Shown here: positions 53,717-61,646 of the stretch, in pieces
Layout: each line of letters starts with the position of its first letter
How positions within the stretch are numbered: position 1 is the first letter of the stretch
Origin: Aminipila sp047974845
GTDB lineage: Bacteria > Bacillota > Clostridia > Peptostreptococcales > Anaerovoracaceae
DNA: 64,000 nt
Reading direction: 5' to 3'
NCBI GenBank assembly: GCA_047974845.1
Contig: JBKECQ010000008.1
Coordinates: 1-64,000, forward strand
Notes under the pieces: generated by a model
Database searches by the model: none
What the model saw: only the letters and a program-made list of their open reading frames with translations
What the model was told of the DNA's origin: nothing
Position numbers and translations under genes: made by a program

Positions 53717-54157
53717 ATGAAACTGCATGAATTAAGAGCAGCCGAAGGTTCAACTAAGAACCGTAAGAGAAGAGGTCGTGGTACTGCTACTGGTCAGGGT
53801 AAAACTGGTGGTAGAGGTATGAACGGTCAGAACTCAAGAAGCGGCGGCGGCGTAAGACTTGGCTTTGAAGGCGGTCAGATGCCACTATATAGAAGAATTC
53901 CAAAAAGAGGTTTTACTAATATTTGGAGAACAGAATATACAATTCTAAACGTAGATGATTTAAATAAATTTGAAGCGGGCACTGTAATCACTCCTGAACT
54001 TCTTGTTGAATCAGGCATGGTTAAACAGGTAAAAGATGGAATCAAGATTCTAGGTGACGGTACTATAGATAAAGGAGTAACTGTTCAGGCTCACAAATTT
54101 AGCAAAACAGCAATCGAGAAAATTGAGTCTGCAGGAGGAAAGGCAGAGGTGATCTAG
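53717..54157 (+). CDS. rplO: Ribosomal protein L15
   Basis: L15 is a late assembly protein of the large subunit. The 146-residue protein has the flexible basic N-terminus (MKLHELRAAEGSTKNRKRRG, GRGTATGQGKTGGRGMNGQNSRSGGG) and a globular C-terminal domain. GGAGGTG lies upstream. It ends one base before secY starts, so the two are coupled. Confidence 0.99.
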   Translation: MKLHELRAAEGSTKNRKRRGRGTATGQGKTGGRGMNGQNSRSGGGVRLGFEGGQMPLYRRIPKRGFTNIWRTEYTILNVDDLNKFEAGTVITPELLVESGMVKQVKDGIKILGDGTIDKGVTVQAHKFSKTAIEKIESAGGKAEVI

Positions 54158-54158
54158 G

Positions 54159-55439
54159 ATGAGCATGTTTGGAACAATTGCCCATGCATGGAAAGTTGCT
54201 GACATTAGAAGAAAAATGATTTTTACTCTTCTAATGCTGGTAGTTTTCAGATTGGGTTCAAATATTCCAGTTCCGGGCATTGACAGAGCGGTGCTTGCTC
54301 AAGTATTTGATGGCGGAACAGGTCTGTTTGCTTTGTTTGACTTATTCTCAGGAGGTTCTTTCAGCAACTTTACAATATTTGCTTTAAGTATTACTCCATA
54401 TATCACAGCCTCAATCATATTACAACTTTTAACTATCGCTATTCCTTCTTTGGAAAGACTTGCTAAAGAGGGAATGGAAGGTAAGAAAAAAATTGCACAG
54501 TACACCAGATATTTAACTGTTGTGCTTGCATTTGTTCAGGCCATCGGTTTATCCGTTGGTTTGTTCAGAAAAGCACTTATTAGCACAGATTTCTTCTCGA
54601 TTTCTGTAATAGTGCTTACACTTTCAGCAGGTACCGCATTCTTAATGTGGCTTGGTGAACAAATTAATGAAAATGGTATCGGTAACGGTATTTCATTAAT
54701 AATCTTTGCAGGTATTATTACAAGAATTCCAAGTGCTATTCACACAAACTGGGTTAAGTTCCAAGCTGGTGAATTAAGTGTTATTACAATACTATTATTT
54801 GCTATATTTGCTTTAATTGTTATTGTGGGAATTATTGAAATTACTCAAGGTCAGAGAAGAATTCCGGTTCAATATGCAAAGAGAGTTGTTGGTAGAAAGA
54901 TGTACGGTGGTCAATCAACACATATTCCGCTAAAAGTAAATCAGGCGGGTGTTATTCCAGTAATCTTCTCTCTATCATTATTACAATTCCCATTAACATT
55001 GACATACTTCTTCCCTAATTCAGGGTTTACTACTTTTGTTACAAAGTGGCTTTCACCAAGCGGTGACCCGGGAGTATGGGTGTATGCAGTGTTTAATATA
55101 TTACTAATTGTATTCTTCACTTACTTCTATACTGCGGTAACTTTTAACCCAATTGAAGTAGCTGACAATATGAAAGCAAACGGTGGATTTATCCCTGGAA
55201 TAAGACCGGGAAGACCTACTGTTGAATATTTAAATAAAGTTATGACAAGAATTACTTTTGTAGGTGCGATTTTCCTTGCATTAGTTGCTACACTACCTAC
55301 ACTTCTTAGCAGCTTTACTAGTATTGATGCTAGATTTGGAGGTACTTCATTACTAATTGCAATCGGTGTTGCAATTGATACAATGAAGCAACTTGAAAAT
55401 CAGATGGTTATGAGAAACTATCAAGGATTTTTAAAGTAA
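54159..55439 (+). CDS. secY: Protein translocase channel subunit SecY
   Basis: SecY is the central channel of protein export. The 426-residue protein has ten transmembrane helices by hydrophobicity, with signature segments GGSFSNFTIFALSITPYITASII and GQSTHIPLKVNQAGVIPVIF. Length is standard. It overlaps no gene but starts 1 base after rplO. In the window it is the only export gene, linking ribosome production with export capacity. Confidence 0.99.
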   Translation: MSMFGTIAHAWKVADIRRKMIFTLLMLVVFRLGSNIPVPGIDRAVLAQVFDGGTGLFALFDLFSGGSFSNFTIFALSITPYITASIILQLLTIAIPSLERLAKEGMEGKKKIAQYTRYLTVVLAFVQAIGLSVGLFRKALISTDFFSISVIVLTLSAGTAFLMWLGEQINENGIGNGISLIIFAGIITRIPSAIHTNWVKFQAGELSVITILLFAIFALIVIVGIIEITQGQRRIPVQYAKRVVGRKMYGGQSTHIPLKVNQAGVIPVIFSLSLLQFPLTLTYFFPNSGFTTFVTKWLSPSGDPGVWVYAVFNILLIVFFTYFYTAVTFNPIEVADNMKANGGFIPGIRPGRPTVEYLNKVMTRITFVGAIFLALVATLPTLLSSFTSIDARFGGTSLLIAIGVAIDTMKQLENQMVMRNYQGFLK

Positions 55440-55469
55440 AACTTGTGTAAATTTAAGGAGGAAATAAAA

Positions 55470-56114
55470 GTGAATTTAATTTTATTAGGCCCTCCGGGTG
55501 CTGGCAAAGGCACACAGGCGACCAGAATAATAGAAAAATATGGTATACCTCATATATCTACTGGCGATATATTCAGAAAAAATATAAAGGAAGGCACTGC
55601 CCTTGGAAAGAAAGCTCAAGAGTATATGAACAAGGGCGAGCTTGTTCCCGATGATTTGGTAATAGAGATAGCGACAAACAGATTACTTGAAGATGACTGC
55701 AAGGAGGGTTTCCTTCTTGACGGATTCCCAAGAACTGTTTATCAGGCTGAAAAGTTAGATCAGTTCCTAGCTGACAATAACAGAAAAATCGATAAGGTTT
55801 TAGATATTGCCGTTAAGAAAGAAGAGCTAATGACAAGACTGATAGGCAGAAGAGTTTGCAGAGCTTGTGGCGCAACTTACCACGTTGTTAATATGCCACC
55901 TGCAAAAGAAGGGGTTTGTGACGTTTGTGGCGGTGAACTTTATCAAAGAAGTGATGATACAGAAGCAACTGTTGAAAACAGAATTGAAGTTTACAATTCA
56001 CAAACAATGCCGCTAGTTGACTACTACACAGAAAAAGGAAACATTGCCCACATTGATGGTGCAGCCGGCCTTGACAACGTATTTACTGCTATCGTAAACG
56101 TTTTAGGAGAATAA
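55470..56114 (+). CDS. adk: Adenylate kinase
   Basis: Adk converts ATP and AMP to two ADP. The 214-residue protein starts with GTG (GTGAATTTAATT) with AAGGAGG upstream. It has the P-loop GPPGAGKGTQ and the LID domain with a four-cysteine zinc site (CRACGATYHVVN, then CDVCGGEL). That zinc-type LID is common in Firmicutes. It is 30 bases after secY. Confidence 0.98.
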   Translation: MNLILLGPPGAGKGTQATRIIEKYGIPHISTGDIFRKNIKEGTALGKKAQEYMNKGELVPDDLVIEIATNRLLEDDCKEGFLLDGFPRTVYQAEKLDQFLADNNRKIDKVLDIAVKKEELMTRLIGRRVCRACGATYHVVNMPPAKEGVCDVCGGELYQRSDDTEATVENRIEVYNSQTMPLVDYYTEKGNIAHIDGAAGLDNVFTAIVNVLGE

Positions 56115-56117
56115 GCA

Positions 56118-56864
56118 ATGATCATCATCAAATCAGAACAAGAGATAGACATAATGCGTGAATCAGGTAAGGTGACTGGTTACATCTTAAGAGAACTGGA
56201 AAACTTCATAAAGCCGGGGATATCCACCATGGATATAAACAACTTTGTGGAAGAGACAATTCATAAGAATAACATGATCCCTACTTTTAAGGGTTATAGT
56301 GGTTATCCAGCTGCTGCCTGTGTATCCGTAAACGATGAAGTAGTTCATGGAATTCCTTCAAAGAAGAGGATATTAAAAGAAGGCGATATTGTCAGTGTGG
56401 ATGTAGGCTGTACCCATAGGGGATATGTTAGTGATGCAGCTAGAACTTATGCCGTAGGCAAAATTAGTACAGAAGCAGAGCATTTAATCAGAGCAACCAG
56501 AGAAAGTTTCTTTGAGGGTTTGAAGTTTTGCAAAGAAGGCTACAGACTTTCAGATATTTCTCATGCAATTCAGCTGAAAGCGGAAGAGGAAGGTTTCTCT
56601 GTTATTAGAGATTTTGTTGGGCATGGAGTAGGTAGAAATATGCACGAAGAACCGCAGATTCCTAACTACGGCAAGCCGGGCAGAGGTCCAAGATTAGCAA
56701 AAGGAATGGTATTTGCCATAGAACCTATGATAAATCAAGGAAGCTATGATGTTGAGGTGCTTCTTGACAATTGGACAGTAGTTACTATTGATGGTAAGCT
56801 GTCGGCGCATTATGAGAATACTGTTGTTATAACAGATGGTGAGCCCGAATTGCTTACCCTATAG
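56118..56864 (+). CDS. map: Methionine aminopeptidase, type I
   Basis: Map removes the initiator methionine. The 248-residue protein has the metal ligands in YVSDAARTYAVG, DFVGHGVGRNMHEEPQIPNY and MVFAIEPM. It starts 3 bases after adk and precedes a hairpin before infA. Length is normal for short type Ia. Confidence 0.98.
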   Translation: MIIIKSEQEIDIMRESGKVTGYILRELENFIKPGISTMDINNFVEETIHKNNMIPTFKGYSGYPAAACVSVNDEVVHGIPSKKRILKEGDIVSVDVGCTHRGYVSDAARTYAVGKISTEAEHLIRATRESFFEGLKFCKEGYRLSDISHAIQLKAEEEGFSVIRDFVGHGVGRNMHEEPQIPNYGKPGRGPRLAKGMVFAIEPMINQGSYDVEVLLDNWTVVTIDGKLSAHYENTVVITDGEPELLTL

Positions 56865-56912
56865 ATTGCGTAGATAATTTTTCGCAATTAATTACGAAAA
56901 ATTGGAAAGCAA
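56865..56912 (+). promoter_or_regulatory. Stem-loop between map and infA
   Basis: A perfect 9-bp stem, AATTTTTCG (56876-56884) and CGAAAAATT (56895-56903), is flanked by TTGC and GCAA. Alternatively ATTGCG (56865-56870) can pair with CGCAAT (56883-56888), which would break the first stem. No T-run follows. The infA start follows some 30 bases downstream. Confidence 0.6.
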
Positions 56913-56933
56913 AAAGGAAGGTGTAAAAAATTT

Positions 56934-57152
56934 ATGGCGAAGAAAGACGTCATCGAAGTATTGGGTACTGTTGTAGATGCTCAACCAAACGCAATGTTTG
57001 TTGTTAAGCTTGAAAACGGTTACGAAGTACTTGCACACATTTCAGGAAAAATAAGAATGAACTTCATAAGAATTCTTCCGGGAGACAAAGTTAAGGTTGA
57101 GTTATCACCGTATGATCTTACTCGTGGTAGAATTACATGGAGAGATAAGTAG
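56934..57152 (+). CDS. infA: Translation initiation factor IF-1
   Basis: IF-1 blocks the A site during initiation. The 72-residue protein MAKKDVIEVLGTVVDAQPNA with GHVLAHISGKIRMNFIRILPGDKV-like VLAHISGKIRMNFIRILPGD is the standard OB-fold factor. GGAAGGTG lies upstream. It sits between the map/infA hairpin and the structured leader of rpmJ. Confidence 0.98.
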   Translation: MAKKDVIEVLGTVVDAQPNAMFVVKLENGYEVLAHISGKIRMNFIRILPGDKVKVELSPYDLTRGRITWRDK

Positions 57153-57153
57153 A

Positions 57154-57236
57154 GAAACCTTGATTGAGACGGCGTTGCCGTAAGGAAGTTTGTATATAAT
57201 TTCTTCGACTGCGCTCAAGAATTATAATTGGGTTTC
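57154..57236 (+). promoter_or_regulatory. Structured spacer before rpmJ (three-way-junction-like)
   Basis: GAAACC (57154-57159) pairs with GGTTTC (57231-57236). Inside are CGGC/GCCG (57170-57180) and a long hairpin, TATAATTTCTT with AAGAATTATA (57195-57226). No terminator T-run is seen. It occupies nearly the whole 105-base gap between infA and rpmJ. Confidence 0.6.
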
Positions 57237-57257
57237 AAAATGATAGGAGGAACTTAG

Positions 57258-57371
57258 ATGAAAGTTAGAGCATCAGTTAAACCTATCTGCGAAAAGTGCA
57301 AGATAATCAAGAGAAACGGTAAAGTAATGGTTATCTGTGAGAATCCAAAGCACAAGCAGAAACAAGGTTAA
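57258..57371 (+). CDS. rpmJ: Ribosomal protein L36, zinc form
   Basis: A 37-residue protein starting MKVRASVKPICEKCKIIKRN and ending with HKQKQG. It carries the C-x2-C ... C-x4-H zinc site (CEKC, CENPKH), the zinc-bearing type. AGGAGG precedes the ATG at 57258. It is short, so it is easy to miss, but its sequence is unmistakable. Confidence 0.98.
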   Translation: MKVRASVKPICEKCKIIKRNGKVMVICENPKHKQKQG

Positions 57372-57498
57372 ATTAAATTTGTCAAATGATATATAGGACA
57401 AATGTTAAATTATATTTAGAGTTTTTATAATGTATTACCCCGTTTATATTACGCTGGCGGAAGCTTTGCGTGACGGAAGATGGGAGAAGGAGGAATTT

Positions 57499-57870
57499 AT
57501 GGCTCGTATAGCCGGAGTAGATTTACCTAGAGAAAAAAGAGTAGAAATAGGTCTTACTTACATTTATGGTATTGGCAGAAAGACATCAAATGCTATTCTT
57601 GAGAAAGCTGGTATCAGTCCTGACACAAGAGTTAAAGATTTAACTGAAGACGAGGCTGGTAAGATCAGAAAGATCATCGAACAGGAATACCTTGTAGAGG
57701 GTGATTTAAGAAGAGAAGTTTCTTTAAATATTAAGAGACTTATGGAAATTGGCTGCTACAGAGGTATCAGACATAGAAGAGGTCTTCCTGTTAGAGGACA
57801 GAAGACTAAGACAAACGCTAGAACAAGAAAAGGTCCTAAGAAGACTGTAGGAAGAAAGAAAAAGAAGTAA
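57499..57870 (+). CDS. rpsM: Ribosomal protein S13
   Basis: S13 contacts the head and the subunit bridge. The ATG at 57499 is chosen because AAGGAGG lies six bases upstream; a longer reading upstream lacks homology. The 123-residue protein has MARIAGVDLPREKRVEIGLT and RGIRHRRGLPVRGQKTKTNARTRKG. Length is normal. It is preceded by a 127-base gap without a recognised gene. Confidence 0.98.
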   Translation: MARIAGVDLPREKRVEIGLTYIYGIGRKTSNAILEKAGISPDTRVKDLTEDEAGKIRKIIEQEYLVEGDLRREVSLNIKRLMEIGCYRGIRHRRGLPVRGQKTKTNARTRKGPKKTVGRKKKK

Positions 57871-57884
57871 GGAGGTAGGAAATC

Positions 57885-58283
57885 ATGGCTAAAGCTGTAA
57901 AAAAGACAGTTAGAAAAAAGAGAAGAGAACGTAAGAACATTGAAAAAGGCCAGGCGCATATCCAATCCACCTTTAACAATACTCTTGTAACTCTTACAGA
58001 TTTAAACGGTAACGCATTATCTTGGTCAAGTGCTGGTTCTCTTGGATTTAAAGGTTCAAGAAAATCAACTCCATTTGCTGCACAGATGGCTGCTGAAGAA
58101 GCTGCTAAGGCTGCAATGGAACACGGACTTAAGACTGTTGAAGTATACGTTAAAGGACCAGGATCCGGACGTGAAGCGGCAATCAGAGCATTACAGGCAG
58201 CAGGTCTTGAAATCAATATGATTAAGGATATTACACCAATTCCTCATAATGGTTGCAGACCGCCAAAGAGAAGAAGAGTCTAA
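57885..58283 (+). CDS. rpsK: Ribosomal protein S11
   Basis: S11 lines the platform of the small subunit. The 132-residue protein has GQAHIQSTFNNTLVTLTDLNGN and the C-terminal DITPIPHNGCRPPKRRRV. Length is normal. GGAGG lies upstream; 14 bases after rpsM. Confidence 0.99.
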   Translation: MAKAVKKTVRKKRRERKNIEKGQAHIQSTFNNTLVTLTDLNGNALSWSSAGSLGFKGSRKSTPFAAQMAAEEAAKAAMEHGLKTVEVYVKGPGSGREAAIRALQAAGLEINMIKDITPIPHNGCRPPKRRRV

Positions 58284-58305
58284 TTGAAGGGAGGAGTAAT
58301 TTAAT

Positions 58306-58926
58306 ATGGCAAGATATACAGGTGCTAACTGCAGATTATGCAGAAGAGAAGGCCAGAAGCTATTCTTAAAGGGCGAAAGATGTTACAGTTCAAAATGTGC
58401 TATCGAAAAGAGAAATTACGCTCCTGGACAACATGGTCAGGCGAGAAAGAAAGTTTCAGAATACGGTCTTCAGCTTAGAGAAAAGCAAAAGGCTAAGAGA
58501 TTCTATGGTTTATTAGAAACTCAGTTTAGAAATTTATTTGATAAGGCAGCTAAGAAAAAGGGTATCACTGGTGAAAACCTTTTAATTATGCTTGAAACAA
58601 GACTTGATAATGTTGTATTCAGAATGGGATTCGCATCATCAAGAAAAGAAGCAAGACAGCTTGTTACACACGGTCACTTTACTTTAAATGGTAAGAAGGT
58701 AGATATTCCTTCTCTTGAAGTAAAAGCTGGAGATGTAATCAGAGTTAAGGAAAAGAGTCAAAACTCACCTAAATTCAAGGAAGTTAAAGATATGGCAATC
58801 AGCGTACCTGCATGGGTAACTGTTGACGTTGAAAAACTTGAAGGAAAGGTTGTTGCTATTCCAAGAAGAGAAGATATCGATACTCCAATTGCAGAGCATC
58901 TTATCGTCGAATTATATTCCAAATAG
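58306..58926 (+). CDS. rpsD: Ribosomal protein S4, zinc form
   Basis: S4 starts 16S assembly and, in E. coli, represses the alpha operon. The 206-residue protein has four N-terminal cysteines (CRLC ... CYSSKC), the zinc-type S4. It has NYAPGQHGQARKK and the S4 domain (RLDNVVFRMGFASSRKEARQLVTHGH). GGAGG lies upstream; 22 bases after rpsK. Confidence 0.99.
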   Translation: MARYTGANCRLCRREGQKLFLKGERCYSSKCAIEKRNYAPGQHGQARKKVSEYGLQLREKQKAKRFYGLLETQFRNLFDKAAKKKGITGENLLIMLETRLDNVVFRMGFASSRKEARQLVTHGHFTLNGKKVDIPSLEVKAGDVIRVKEKSQNSPKFKEVKDMAISVPAWVTVDVEKLEGKVVAIPRREDIDTPIAEHLIVELYSK

Positions 58927-58973
58927 TATATTAACCTTATGGTATATTTTGGAAGAAAAGGGAGGGTTTTTGA

Positions 58974-59921
58974 GTGATAGAAATCGAAAAACCAACAATA
59001 GAGTGTATATTCTCAGAAGAAGATGCGAATTACGGTAAGTTTGTAGTAGAACCACTTGAAAGAGGATATGGAACTACACTAGGTAATAGCTTGAGAAGAA
59101 TTCTTCTTAGCTCACTTCCTGGTGCTGCGGTAACATCCGTTAAAATTGATGGAATTCTTCATGAATTTTCAACTATTCCTGGAGTAAAGGAAGATGTTAC
59201 TGAAATAATACTAAATCTTAAGAAGCTTGCTGTTAGACTTAACGGCGAAAACACTAAGAGAGTTATTATCAACGCTGTAGGACCTAAAATTGTAACCGCT
59301 GCAGACATTATCGGTGATATGGAAATGGAAATCTTCAATCCCGATTTGCACATAGCAACACTTGAAGAAAATGCAACACTGGTTATGGAAATAAACTTGT
59401 CCAGAGGTAGAGGATACGTTCCGGCTGAACAGAACAAGACAGACTCCACACCAATCGCAGTGATTCCTGTGGATTCAATTTTTACACCAGTTCGTAAAGT
59501 GAACTTTACAGTAGAAAACACAAGAGTGGGTCAGGTAACTGACTATGATAAACTGATTCTGGAAATCTGGACAGATGGCTCAATTACCCCGGAAGAAGGA
59601 GTATCTATAGGAGCTAAGATAATGCAGGAACACTTAAACCTGTTTATTGAACTTACTGATGCTACTGACTCTATGGAAATTATGGTTGAGAAGGAAGAAG
59701 ACCAGAAGGAAAAGGCTCTTGAAATGACTATTGAAGAACTAGAACTTTCAGTGCGTTCATTCAACTGTTTAAAGAGGGCTGCAATAAATACCGTAGAAGA
59801 GCTTACACATCGTTCCGAAGAGGATATGATGAAGGTTAGAAACCTTGGTAAGAAATCTTTAGACGAAGTAAAACACAAACTTGAAGAATTAGGACTTGGG
59901 TTAAGACCAAGTGACGAATAG
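58974..59921 (+). CDS. rpoA: RNA polymerase alpha subunit
   Basis: RpoA is the assembly platform of RNA polymerase. The 315-residue protein starts with GTG, with GGGAGGG upstream. The N-terminal domain has FVVEPLERGYGTTLGNSLRRILLSSLPGAAV; the C-terminal domain (from about 250) ends RNLGKKSLDEVKHKLEELGLGLR and contacts UP elements. A hairpin follows, before rplQ. Confidence 0.99.
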   Translation: MIEIEKPTIECIFSEEDANYGKFVVEPLERGYGTTLGNSLRRILLSSLPGAAVTSVKIDGILHEFSTIPGVKEDVTEIILNLKKLAVRLNGENTKRVIINAVGPKIVTAADIIGDMEMEIFNPDLHIATLEENATLVMEINLSRGRGYVPAEQNKTDSTPIAVIPVDSIFTPVRKVNFTVENTRVGQVTDYDKLILEIWTDGSITPEEGVSIGAKIMQEHLNLFIELTDATDSMEIMVEKEEDQKEKALEMTIEELELSVRSFNCLKRAAINTVEELTHRSEEDMMKVRNLGKKSLDEVKHKLEELGLGLRPSDE

Positions 59922-59924
59922 TAG

Positions 59925-59953
59925 TTGCGAAGGCCCCTTGGGGAACCTCGCAA
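59925..59953 (+). promoter_or_regulatory. Stem-loop before rplQ, twin of the rpsH element
   Basis: TTGCGA (59925-59930) pairs with TCGCAA (59948-59953) with a bulged A, then GG pairs with CC, and CCC pairs with GGG. The outer stem and the flanking GAAAGGAG are the same as before rpsH at 51588, but the inner stem differs and remains complementary, a sign of structural conservation. No T-run follows. Confidence 0.7.
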
Positions 59954-59969
59954 GGAAAGGAGAAGAGTT

Positions 59970-60311
59970 ATGCCAGGATACAGAAAACTAGGCAGACCTA
60001 CTGCTCATAGAAAAGCAATGCTTAGAAATATCGTTACTGACCTTTTTAGAGAAGGCCGTATTTCTACAACTGACTGCAGAGCAAAGGAAGCTAGAAGAGA
60101 AGCAGAAAAGCTTATCACACTTGCAAAGCGTGGAGATCTTCATGCTAGAAGACAGGTTCTTGCATATGTGTATGATGAAGACGTAGTAACAAAGCTATTT
60201 GACGAGATCGCTCCAAAATATGCTGAAAGACACGGCGGATATACAAGAATCTTAAAATTAGGACCAAGACAGGGAGACTGCGCTGAAGTAGTATTCTTAG
60301 AGCTTGTATAG
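59970..60311 (+). CDS. rplQ: Ribosomal protein L17
   Basis: L17 binds near the tunnel exit. The ATG at 59970 is chosen because AAAGGAG lies upstream, next to the stable hairpin; a longer reading starts in front of the rpoA stop and is not plausible. The 113-residue protein has MPGYRKLGRPTAHRKAMLRNIVTDLF and ends AERHGGYTRILKLGPRQGDCAEVVFLELV. It is the last gene of the superoperon. Confidence 0.99.
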   Translation: MPGYRKLGRPTAHRKAMLRNIVTDLFREGRISTTDCRAKEARREAEKLITLAKRGDLHARRQVLAYVYDEDVVTKLFDEIAPKYAERHGGYTRILKLGPRQGDCAEVVFLELV

Positions 60312-60404
60312 GTTCAACGCAAGAGCAATCCACCTTAGGCTTTTCTTACTTAGCGGCAAATGTCGTTTAAATAGAATTTAAGAGAAGGCTATAAATAGAA
60401 ATTT

Positions 60405-60437
60405 AGGCGCGCAATTTTTGCGCGCCTTATTTTTTAT
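60405..60437 (+). terminator. Strong Rho-independent terminator of the ribosomal superoperon
   Basis: AGGCGCGCAA and TTGCGCGCCT form a perfect 10-bp, GC-rich stem around a TTT loop, followed by TATTTTTTATA. It ends the ribosomal transcript about 95 bases after rplQ. Confidence 0.95.
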
Positions 60438-60806
60438 ATATTAAAGAGTATGACAAATTACAAGTAAAATAAATCGAATCAAGAGCAGTTTTTTTAAAGA
60501 AAGTATTGCTAAAAATAATATGATGAAGTATGATAAAAAACAGTTATAAACATATTTACAATTGATAAGATATGTAGTTAAGAAAAGATATAACATTAGA
60601 GTACAACATATAATCGTTTAAACTTCAATATAAGTGCTTATTGTAAATTAACGATTTAATGATAAAGAATAGATTTTAGTTGCTAATTTTGAGAATTACA
60701 AGATAGCGAAGTATAATTTAACACTAAAGGCAGAGAATGAAGATTATAGGATTAGTTTAAGTATTTATATACTGCGAGATAGCGCGAGGCTTGATGGAAT
60801 AAACGT
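60438..60806 (+). other. AT-rich leader region upstream of ecfA1
   Basis: About 370 bases of AT-rich sequence. It holds the putative ecfA1 promoter (60489-60534) and then roughly 270 bases of untranslated leader. No gene, riboswitch or clear hairpin was recognised in the leader. The ribosome-binding site of ecfA1 is poor (GAGG). Confidence 0.6.
60489..60534 (+). promoter_or_regulatory. Promoter of the ecfA1-ecfA2-ecfT operon, S10-type box
   Basis: TTGCTA (60506-60511) and TATGAT (60529-60534) are separated by 17 bases. The 21 bases 60489-60509 differ at one position from 44240-44260 at the S10 promoter, including the seven-T/A-rich run. This suggests the ECF module is driven by the same class of promoter as the ribosomal operon. 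The transcript start would give a leader of about 265 bases. Confidence 0.65.
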
Positions 60807-61646
60807 ATGGAAAATATAATTAAAATAGAAAACTTAAAATTTTGTTATACTAGGGAAGTCGATCAGATGCTGGTAGAAGCCATAAAGGATGTTAGCCTTG
60901 ATATAAAAAAGGGAAGCTTTGTATCTATAATTGGCAAGAATGGATCCGGCAAATCTACCCTAGCAAAGAATATTAATGCACTTCTTCTTCCAAGTTGCGG
61001 GGCGGTGTACGTAAAAGGTTTTGATACTAAGGATGACGACCATATTTGGGATATAAGGCAAACCGCAGGTATGGTGTTTCAGAATCCTGACAATCAGCTG
61101 GTATCTTCTATTGTAGAAGATGATGTAGCCTTTGGCCCTGAAAACTTAGGCATAGAGCCTACACAAATTAGGGTACGCGTAGATGAAGCCTTAAATGCGG
61201 TAAATATGTATGAACATAGAAAAAAGGCACCTCATTTGCTTTCCGGTGGGCAGAAACAGAGAATTGCCATAGCCGGAGTTGTGGCTATGAAACCAGACTG
61301 CATTATATTTGATGAACCTACAGCAATGCTGGACCCAAAGGGAAGAGCAGAAGTGATGTCTATTATTAGCAGATTAAATAAAGAAGGCATTACCGTGGTT
61401 CTAATAACTCACTTTATGGAAGAAGCAGCAGATTCTGACAGAATAATTATAATGGATAGGGGAGAAGTTGTCTTAGACGGAACTCCAATAGAGATATTCT
61501 CAGAGGTAGATAAAATACGTGAGTTAGGGTTAGATGTTCCCATAGCAGTAGATTTAGCAGATGGTCTGAGGAAGCAAGGTATAAATATTCCTAAAAATAT
61601 TATTCGTACAGAGGAAATGGTGGAGTTTTTATGTCAATACAAGTAA
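60807..61646 (+). CDS. ecfA1: ECF transporter ATPase EcfA1
   Basis: EcfA1 is one ATPase of the shared energy-coupling module that powers vitamin and metal uptake with separate S components. The 279-residue protein has Walker A GKNGSGKST, signature LLSGGQKQRIAIAG and Walker B IIFDEPTAMLDP. The start follows only a weak GAGG. It overlaps ecfA2 by 16 bases. No S component is encoded in the window. Confidence 0.96.
   Translation: MENIIKIENLKFCYTREVDQMLVEAIKDVSLDIKKGSFVSIIGKNGSGKSTLAKNINALLLPSCGAVYVKGFDTKDDDHIWDIRQTAGMVFQNPDNQLVSSIVEDDVAFGPENLGIEPTQIRVRVDEALNAVNMYEHRKKAPHLLSGGQKQRIAIAGVVAMKPDCIIFDEPTAMLDPKGRAEVMSIISRLNKEGITVVLITHFMEEAADSDRIIIMDRGEVVLDGTPIEIFSEVDKIRELGLDVPIAVDLADGLRKQGINIPKNIIRTEEMVEFLCQYK

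Noticed and set aside
57430..57498. N-terminal extension of S13
   Set aside because: S13 normally starts MARIAGVDLP, and AAGGAGG precedes this ATG.
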